DNA of 64,000 nucleotides, taken from NCBI RefSeq assembly GCF_029893345.1, contig NZ_JARXVE010000007.1, positions 248,001-312,000 on the forward strand. Reading direction: 5' to 3'. Below are positions 58,576 through 64,000 of the stretch, one piece after another (the stretch's first letter is position 1; each line of letters starts with the position of its first letter). The position numbers and the translations under genes were made by a program. The notes under the pieces were generated by a model that saw only the letters and a list, made by a program, of their open reading frames with translations, was not told the DNA's origin and did no database searches. Source of the stretch: Mycolicibacterium frederiksbergense. Its GTDB lineage: Bacteria > Actinomycetota > Actinomycetes > Mycobacteriales > Mycobacteriaceae.

Positions 58576-60039
58576 TCAGAGGGTGAGACCCGGGTACAGC
58601 GGGTTGGCGTCGAGCAGCTCGGCAGAGGCCGCATGCACGCGCTCGGCGGTGCCGTCGGCCAGCTTGTACTTGGCTTTCGACGTCCCGTCGGGCTGGGTGT
58701 TGGACAGCACGTCGACGATCAGCTCGGCGACCCGGTCGAAATCGTCGGCGCCGAATCCGCGGCTGGTCAGCGCCGGGGTGCCCAGCCGGACGCCGCTGGT
58801 GTACCAGGCCCCGTTCGGGTCGGCCGGGACGGCGTTGCGGTTGGTGACGACGCCGGCGTCCAGCAGCGCGGACTCGGCCTGGCGGCCGGTCAGCCCGAAC
58901 GAGCGCACGTCGAGCAGCACCAGGTGGTTGTCGGTGCCGCCGGTGACCAGGCCCGCATCCCGCTTGACGAAGCCGTTGGCCAGCGCCTGGGCGTTGTCGG
59001 CGACCTGCTGGGCGTAGGTCTGGAACGCCGGCTGGCGGGCCTCGGCCAGCGCGACGGCCTTGGCCGCCATGACGTGGCTCAGCGGGCCGCCGAGCACCAT
59101 CGGGCAGCCCTTGTCCACGGCCGGGGCGAATTCCTCGGTGGCCAGCACCATGCCGCCGCGGGGGCCGCGCAGCGACTTGTGCGTGGTGGTGGTGGTGACG
59201 TGAGCGTGCGGCACCGGGTTCTCGTCGCCGGTGAACACTTTGCCGGCCACCAGGCCGGCGAAGTGCGCCATGTCGACCATCAGGGTGGCGCCGACCTCGT
59301 CGGCGATCTCACGCATCTTGGCGAAGTTCACCCGGCGCGGGTAGGCCGAGTAGCCGGCGACCAGCACCAACGGCTTGAATTCGCGGGCCGCGGCGGCGAC
59401 GGCGTCATAGTCCAGGAACCCGGTCTCGGGGTTGGTTCCGTAGCTGTGCTGATGGAACATCTTGCCCGAGATGTTGGGCCGGAAGCCGTGGGTCAGGTGC
59501 CCGCCGGCGTCCAGCGACATGCCCAGCAGACGCTGGTTGCCCAGCTTGTTGCGCAGCGTCTCCCAGTCCGCCTCGGACAGGTCGTTGACATGCTTGGCGC
59601 CGAGTTCGGCCAGGCCGGGCGCCTCCACCTTGGTGGCCAGGATGGCCCAGTAGGCAACGAGATTGGCGTCGATGCCGGAGTGCGGCTGCACGTAGGCGTA
59701 GGGGGCGCCGAACAATTCGCGAGCGTGCTCGGCGGCCAGCGCCTCGACGGTGTCGACGTTCTGACAGCCCGCGTAGAACCGGTGCCCGACGGTGCCCTCG
59801 GCGTACTTGTCGGAGAACCAGGTGCCCATGGTGAGCAGCACGGCCGGGGAGGCGTAATTCTCGCTGGCGATCAGCTTGAGCGAATCACGTTGATCGGCAA
59901 GCTCTTTACGGGTGGCTGCGGCGACCCGGGGCTCGACCGATTCGATGACCTGCAATGCGGCCTGGTAGGCGGCCGAAGAAGTGGAGGCGTAATCGACGCC
60001 GGAAGCCGCGGGCAAGGTGGATGACGAGTCTGCTGCCAT
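58576..60039 (-). CDS. glyA: Serine hydroxymethyltransferase (long form)
   Basis: A 487-residue PLP enzyme that interconverts serine and glycine with tetrahydrofolate. PLP lysine is K288 in VTTTTTHKSLRGPRGG; other sites are NYASPAVL, HSGIDANL and MVDMAHFAGLVAGKV. It is longer than the ~425-residue standard form: about 20 extra N-terminal residues and a ~35-residue insertion around 134-169 (LATKVEAPGLAELGAKHVND, then LSEADWETLRNKLGNQ). The start is ATG 60039. Locus equals Rv1093. No glycine riboswitch fits in the 48-base gap upstream. Confidence 0.93.
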   Translation of the reverse strand: MAADSSSTLPAASGVDYASTSSAAYQAALQVIESVEPRVAAATRKELADQRDSLKLIASENYASPAVLLTMGTWFSDKYAEGTVGHRFYAGCQNVDTVEALAAEHARELFGAPYAYVQPHSGIDANLVAYWAILATKVEAPGLAELGAKHVNDLSEADWETLRNKLGNQRLLGMSLDAGGHLTHGFRPNISGKMFHQHSYGTNPETGFLDYDAVAAAAREFKPLVLVAGYSAYPRRVNFAKMREIADEVGATLMVDMAHFAGLVAGKVFTGDENPVPHAHVTTTTTHKSLRGPRGGMVLATEEFAPAVDKGCPMVLGGPLSHVMAAKAVALAEARQPAFQTYAQQVADNAQALANGFVKRDAGLVTGGTDNHLVLLDVRSFGLTGRQAESALLDAGVVTNRNAVPADPNGAWYTSGVRLGTPALTSRGFGADDFDRVAELIVDVLSNTQPDGTSKAKYKLADGTAERVHAASAELLDANPLYPGLTL

Positions 60040-60087
60040 GGCTTTTAGCGTAGTCGGAGCGGTCGAGGTGATCACCAGGGCCTGGCG

Positions 60088-61353
60088 TCAGCCCTGCAGC
60101 GTCGACGGGATGAGCGGCTCGTCGAGCAGCCGACCGAACCGCTGGGTGAGGCTGACATCGGCGGGCCGGGCGTCCAGCCAACCGCGCAACAACCGGTAAC
60201 CCTCGACGTAGGTGCTGGTGTAGGCCCGCCACAGCGGTGAGGACAAGAAGCGCAGCGTCTGCTTGGCCCGATCGTCGTTGATCAGCAGCCACCGTTTGAG
60301 GAACTCGACCACCTCGTCGACGTCGCGATGCTCATCGTGCAGCATCAGCGCGGCATCCTGGCGCACATCGGCCAGCCCGGCCACCGCCTCGGAAATGGCC
60401 TCGGCGCGCTGCCCATCGAACCGCAGGCCCAGATCGGCGTAGATGTCCGCGGCCCAGGCACCCCAGCCCGATCCGACGATCGCGTCCAGCGCCAGATCGG
60501 CCAGGCCCTCGGCCATCAGGCACTGCGGGGTGTTGACCAGAAAGATGGTCTGTTCGGCGTGCCCGTCGCGCTCCACCAGACCGGCCTCTTTGCGGCAGTG
60601 TTCGGTGTGGTGGCCCGGGTAGGACTCGTGCGCGACCAGTCGGGGCAGGTTGGCCATCTGTTGCTTGAGGTCGGCGTTGACCGCGACGGTCGACTTGTAG
60701 TCGCCCAGGTAGTAGTTGAACCCCGACCAGGGTTTGTCGGTGACCACCTCGTAGGTGATGGTCTCGGTCTCGGGCAGTGGATATTCGGCGCGCACCTTGT
60801 CGCGCAGGGCCGAGGAGAACGCGTGGATGCACTCCTCCAGGCGGGCCGGCGGAATCTCGTCGCCGGTGCGGTGCGCCTGGATCCGGTCGGCCAGCGGGCC
60901 GGTGCCGCCGAGGGCTTCGTCGAGCTTGGCGTGGGCCTGACGGTATTTTTCCGGATCCCCCTTGCTGATCCGCACGTCGAAATAGGCCTGTACCTCGTCG
61001 ACGAAACCGACCTGCTCACGGGCGAATTTGCGTCCCGCGCAGCTGAGTGCGCGCAGATGTGCGGCGATGTAGGCGGCCCGATCCCGGTCCAGGTCATCGG
61101 GGATCTGGCCGAGCAGCCGGTCGGCCTGGCGGGCCAGATCGGCCGGGTCGGGCGCGGGCTCGTTGTCGACCGTGCGCCGCAGTTGCGGATCGCCGGTGAA
61201 GGAATCGACGTAACCATCCTCAACCCGGTTGAAGCGCAGTCCGAGAAGCAGGTATTCGCGAATCAGCGTTTCGGAGCCCGCCGCTGCGCCGGTCCTTGAG
61301 CCGTTCCCTGCGCCGGTCTCCAAGTCCACCCCAAAGTCCATCCCGTTAGGCAT
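60088..61353 (-). CDS. DUF885 family protein (putative metallopeptidase)
   Basis: A 421-residue protein of the DUF885 family. The gluzincin-like motif VAHESYPGHHTEH carries the HExxPGHH-type metal site, and a distal Glu lies in LMAEGLADLALDA. The family is presumed to be zinc-dependent peptidases; the substrate is unknown. No signal peptide. I chose ATG 61353 (MPNGMDFGVDLETG). It is divergent from coaA with only 29 bases between start codons, so the two promoters must overlap or the mRNAs are leaderless. Confidence 0.82.
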   Translation of the reverse strand: MPNGMDFGVDLETGAGNGSRTGAAAGSETLIREYLLLGLRFNRVEDGYVDSFTGDPQLRRTVDNEPAPDPADLARQADRLLGQIPDDLDRDRAAYIAAHLRALSCAGRKFAREQVGFVDEVQAYFDVRISKGDPEKYRQAHAKLDEALGGTGPLADRIQAHRTGDEIPPARLEECIHAFSSALRDKVRAEYPLPETETITYEVVTDKPWSGFNYYLGDYKSTVAVNADLKQQMANLPRLVAHESYPGHHTEHCRKEAGLVERDGHAEQTIFLVNTPQCLMAEGLADLALDAIVGSGWGAWAADIYADLGLRFDGQRAEAISEAVAGLADVRQDAALMLHDEHRDVDEVVEFLKRWLLINDDRAKQTLRFLSSPLWRAYTSTYVEGYRLLRGWLDARPADVSLTQRFGRLLDEPLIPSTLQG

Positions 61354-61382
61354 GCCCCAACCGTAGATGCAAGACTGACCGG

Positions 61383-62321
61383 ATGCCGCGGCCGAGCGAG
61401 CCGAGCCCCTATGTGGAGTTCGACCGAAGTCAATGGCGTGCTTTGCGCATGTCGACACCGCTGAAACTCACCGAGAACGAGCTGCTGCGCCTACGGGGTC
61501 TGGGCGAGAAACTCGACCTGCTCGAGGTCGAAGAGGTCTACCTGCCGCTGGCCCGGTTGATCCATTTGCAGGTGGCCGCCCGGCAGCGGTTGTTCGCCGC
61601 CACCGCCGAGTTCCTCGGTGAGCCGCAGCAGAATCCGGACCGGCCGGTGCCGTTCGTCATCGGTGTGGCGGGCAGCGTGGCGGTCGGGAAATCGACCACC
61701 GCCCGTGTGCTGCAGGCCCTGCTGGCCCGCTGGGGGCACCATCCCCGCGTCGACCTGGTCACCACCGACGGGTTCCTGTATCCCAACAAGGAGCTGAACC
61801 GTCGGAACCTCATGCACCGCAAGGGGTTCCCGGAAAGCTATGACCGACGCGGGTTGATGCGGTTCGTCACCGCGGTGAAATCCGGCGCCGACGAGGTCTG
61901 CGCGCCGGTGTACTCCCACCTGCTCTACGACATCGTGCCGGGCGAGAATCAGGTGGTTCGGCATCCGGACATCCTCATTCTCGAAGGCCTCAACGTCCTG
62001 CAGACCGGGCCCGCGTTGATGGTCTCGGACCTGTTCGACTTCTCGGTGTACGTCGACGCCCGCATCGAGGACATCGAGAAGTGGTACATCTCCCGGTTCC
62101 TGACGATGCGCTCGACGGCGTTCGCCGATCCGGCCTCACACTTCCACCACTACTCGACTCTGACCGATGAGCAGGCCGTGTTCGCCGCGCGCGACATCTG
62201 GCATTCCATCAACCGGCCCAACCTGATCGAGAACATCCTGCCGACCCGGCCGCGGGCCACCCTGGTGCTGCGCAAGGATGCCGACCACGCGATCAACCGG
62301 CTGCGGCTGCGCAAGCTGTAG
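61383..62321 (+). CDS. coaA: Type I pantothenate kinase
   Basis: A 312-residue kinase that phosphorylates pantothenate, the first and regulated step of CoA synthesis. The P-loop is GVAGSVAVGKST (residues 94-105); DLVTTDGFLYPN carries the catalytic Asp; KGFPESYD, Y-S-H-L-L-Y-D-I-V-P and LEGLNVLQ are family signatures. Syntenic with Rv1092c. Start at ATG 61383. Confidence 0.96.
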   Translation: MPRPSEPSPYVEFDRSQWRALRMSTPLKLTENELLRLRGLGEKLDLLEVEEVYLPLARLIHLQVAARQRLFAATAEFLGEPQQNPDRPVPFVIGVAGSVAVGKSTTARVLQALLARWGHHPRVDLVTTDGFLYPNKELNRRNLMHRKGFPESYDRRGLMRFVTAVKSGADEVCAPVYSHLLYDIVPGENQVVRHPDILILEGLNVLQTGPALMVSDLFDFSVYVDARIEDIEKWYISRFLTMRSTAFADPASHFHHYSTLTDEQAVFAARDIWHSINRPNLIENILPTRPRATLVLRKDADHAINRLRLRKL

Positions 62322-62324
62322 CGG

Positions 62325-63764
62325 TCAGCCGACCAGCGGGCCACACCGCACGTTGAAGCGTTCACCCACGGTGTCGAGCGTGCGGCGCAGGTGTTCACGC
62401 TGGCCGCGGTGGGTCCGGACGAACCGCAACGCCCCTGCGGTACGCCGGTGCCACGGGTACCAGCGGTCGAAGTCCAGACCGCACTCGCTGAATACCTGTC
62501 TCGGGACACTGTCGAAGATGAGTCCCAGGTTGTACTGGACCAACGAGAACAGCGTGTACGGCAGCACCGGCTTGTTCTTGTCCAGCAGATCCTGCATGTC
62601 CAGTTCGTAGAGCGGGATCTCGTTCAGCTTGTCCAGGAACAGCAGATGACTGGTGAAGTAGGCCATGAACGAGGTCAGATGCATTGTGGCCGAACGTGGT
62701 TGTATCGATATCACCGCGCCGCCGGGGGAAACATACGGCTCGTAGGGATGCTCAAAGTTGGTGAGATAGCCGGTGCAGTTGATGATCCAACTGCCCGGCT
62801 GGATGGTTTTCGTTGCGCCGCTTCGCAGTACCAGATCGGTGGTGTCGTTACGGTCGACAACGTCGACGAGATGGTCCATGATCACGTCATTGAGCCCGGC
62901 GCCGATCGTGCGGTTCTCGGCCTCGGAGAGCATGCCCAATAGGAAGTTCCCGGTCTGCGGCGTCAGCCAGGTGCCGTACGCGGAGCGGTACCAGCTCCGC
63001 ACCTCGGCTTCGTTGGTGCCGTCGAATCGCTGGCACATCTCGAAAGCGATATCGCCCAGGGTGCCGACACCCCACCATCGCCGAATGCCCTTGGGAAAAA
63101 ACCGATCCCGGTTGTTGAAGAAAGTCCCCGACCCCGCAACCAGGTTGACCTCACGCCCGGGGTACCGGGTGATCACGGCATGTGCGGTATCCATGGCGGT
63201 CTTGCCGCCACCGATGATCCACACCGGGGCATCGCTGTCCCGGATCTCTCCATCCCGGACATCGCAGTAATCCGGCGACACCGAATGCACACGGCTACTG
63301 GACAGTTCGAGCGGTTGGTTGGGTGTCACCCGCAGGCCGTAGGCCTTGATCAACCGTGGCGTCTCGACGACACGAGTCTCACCGTCAGCATCTCGGCAGG
63401 TGACCCGGACCGTCGCGCCGATCTGCTCTTCGGATACGAATTCCCAGCCGTAGCGTGCATCGACGGTCACCTTGGTGTTGATCTCGTCGAGGCAGTGCGC
63501 GAAATGTCCGAGCACCTCGTCCTTGGTGGCCAGATAGGACCGTTCGCGGCCCAGTGTCCATTCGATGTTGCCCGCGGTGAAGATCGGGTGTGGTTGGTGC
63601 AGCCGGACATACGGATAGGTGTCGATCCACATCCCGCCGACGCGGCGGCGCCGGTCGATCAGGATCACTTTCTGGTCGTGACGTAGATAGCGGCTCGCGA
63701 CGAACAGCGCATTGAGCCCGGCGATACCGGCCCCCACGACACACAGATCAGATGACTCCGTCAC
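62325..63764 (-). CDS. Flavin-dependent monooxygenase/oxidoreductase
   Basis: A 479-residue flavoprotein with two Rossmann motifs: LCVVGAGIAGLNALFVASRY at the N-terminus for FAD and VWIIGGGKTAMDTAHAV around residue 205 for NADPH, the layout of class B flavin monooxygenases; the strict Baeyer-Villiger fingerprint FxGxxxHxxxW is not seen. I chose GTG 63764 because GGAGG lies 6 bases upstream. It converges with coaA (3 bases between stops). A perfect 16-bp palindrome lies 56 bases upstream and may be an operator. Confidence 0.82.
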   Translation of the reverse strand: MTESSDLCVVGAGIAGLNALFVASRYLRHDQKVILIDRRRRVGGMWIDTYPYVRLHQPHPIFTAGNIEWTLGRERSYLATKDEVLGHFAHCLDEINTKVTVDARYGWEFVSEEQIGATVRVTCRDADGETRVVETPRLIKAYGLRVTPNQPLELSSSRVHSVSPDYCDVRDGEIRDSDAPVWIIGGGKTAMDTAHAVITRYPGREVNLVAGSGTFFNNRDRFFPKGIRRWWGVGTLGDIAFEMCQRFDGTNEAEVRSWYRSAYGTWLTPQTGNFLLGMLSEAENRTIGAGLNDVIMDHLVDVVDRNDTTDLVLRSGATKTIQPGSWIINCTGYLTNFEHPYEPYVSPGGAVISIQPRSATMHLTSFMAYFTSHLLFLDKLNEIPLYELDMQDLLDKNKPVLPYTLFSLVQYNLGLIFDSVPRQVFSECGLDFDRWYPWHRRTAGALRFVRTHRGQREHLRRTLDTVGERFNVRCGPLVG

Positions 63765-63820
63765 GGCGACCTCCAGAATCCGGATGCGCCCAGTGTGGTC
63801 GCGCCGGCCCGGGATCACAT

Positions 63821-63836
63821 GAGTAGTCGACTACTC
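63821..63836. promoter_or_regulatory. Perfect 16-bp palindrome upstream of the flavin monooxygenase
   Basis: GAGTAGTCGACTACTC is perfectly symmetric and lies 56 bases before the GTG at 63764, in a promoter position. A TetR- or MarR-type dimer site is plausible; no regulator gene is adjacent inside the window. Confidence 0.5.
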
Positions 63837-63843
63837 GAATGCG

Positions 63844-63875
63844 GATCGCCCAGAGCCACAGGGCCCTGGGCGATC
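63844..63875 (-). terminator. Hairpin terminator of the right-edge gene
   Basis: GATCGCCCAG (63844-63853) and CTGGGCGATC (63866-63875) form a perfect 10-bp stem with a 12-nt loop. It begins 10 bases downstream of the stop of the partial membrane-protein gene. Confidence 0.65.
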
Positions 63876-63885
63876 CTGGCGTGGG

Positions 63886-64000
63886 TCAGGCCGGGATTCG
63901 ACGGACCCCGACGTACTGCCACTCGGCCATCACCAGCGTGTAGATCCCGGTGAGGATGACGACCACGACGCCCGCGGTGGTGAGCTCCATGGTGAAGACG
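63886..64000 (-). CDS. C-terminal end of a membrane protein, truncated by window edge
   Basis: The last 37 codons of a gene that enters from the right edge: ...MELTTAGVVVVILTGIYTLV, then MAEWQYVGVRRIPA and a TGA. A hydrophobic helix followed by a short charged tail indicates the C-terminus of an integral membrane protein. The family cannot be named from this fragment. Confidence 0.6.
   Translation of the reverse strand, partial: VFTMELTTAGVVVVILTGIYTLVMAEWQYVGVRRIPA

Noticed and set aside
60040..60087. Possible glycine riboswitch upstream of glyA
   Set aside because: The 48-base gap is too short for a glycine aptamer and has no matching structure.

Overview
The window is GC-rich chromosomal DNA of a mycobacterium, most likely a fast-growing Mycolicibacterium-type species. 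The evidence is gene content and order. From about 25.4 kb to 62.3 kb the backbone follows the Mycobacterium tuberculosis Rv1112 to Rv1092c neighbourhood as I know it: ychF, a DUF6542 membrane protein, ispH, a lipid-droplet-associated-type protein, xseA, xseB, 3-beta-hydroxysteroid dehydrogenase, AI-2E-type permease, DUF4245 protein, glpX, fumarase, polysaccharide deacetylase, phoH2, desA2, glyA, coaA. A PGRS-type glycine-rich protein, Mce-associated proteins, a WS/DGAT-like acyltransferase, many lipid genes and frequent GTG/TTG starts fit the same source. No rRNA, tRNA, CRISPR array, insertion sequence or phage was seen.

Layout. 0-6.9 kb: end of a crotonase, MFS exporter, gamma-carbonic anhydrase, secreted fasciclin protein, and a thiolase / enoyl-CoA hydratase / acyl-CoA dehydrogenase operon facing away from a GntR/FadR regulator across a clear inverted repeat. 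7.8-11.4 kb: DUF3556 membrane protein under a KstR-type box, DoxX protein, SDR. 11.4-16.1 kb: TetR, then an operon of two Mce-associated proteins, an epoxide-hydrolase-like enzyme and an acyltransferase, with a second TetR. 16.2-20 kb: alpha/beta hydrolase translationally coupled to a 974-residue kinase/aminotransferase fusion. 20-25.4 kb: small stress-type genes (papain-like, SnoaL, MORN, OsmC) and a self-contained TetR / FAD monooxygenase / NmrA cassette.

25.4-32.1 kb is conserved housekeeping backbone. 32.1-44.6 kb is an accessory insertion relative to the M. tuberculosis order: a sulfatase-sulfatase-HAD-FGE operon, a PGRS-type protein without a PE domain, TetR/P450, and an epimerase/SDR pair under a KstR-type box. 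44.6-49.8 kb returns to backbone (permease, DUF4245, glpX, fumarase).

49.9-55.1 kb is a DevR/DevS (DosR/DosS) hypoxia two-component cluster with two Acg-type nitroreductases, a USP protein and a PPOX-fold protein. Both nitroreductase genes carry a DosR-box-like 20-mer 32-33 bases before the start codon. 55.2-64 kb is backbone again (deacetylase, PhoAT-PhoH2, DesA2, GlyA, DUF885, CoaA), then an FAD monooxygenase and the end of a membrane protein.

Several intergenic regions hold long near-perfect hairpins. Two of them share identical outer arms around unrelated inner stems, which looks like a repeat family. The main regulatory themes are cholesterol/lipid catabolism (KstR-type boxes, Hsd, thiolase operon) and hypoxia (DevR/DevS).
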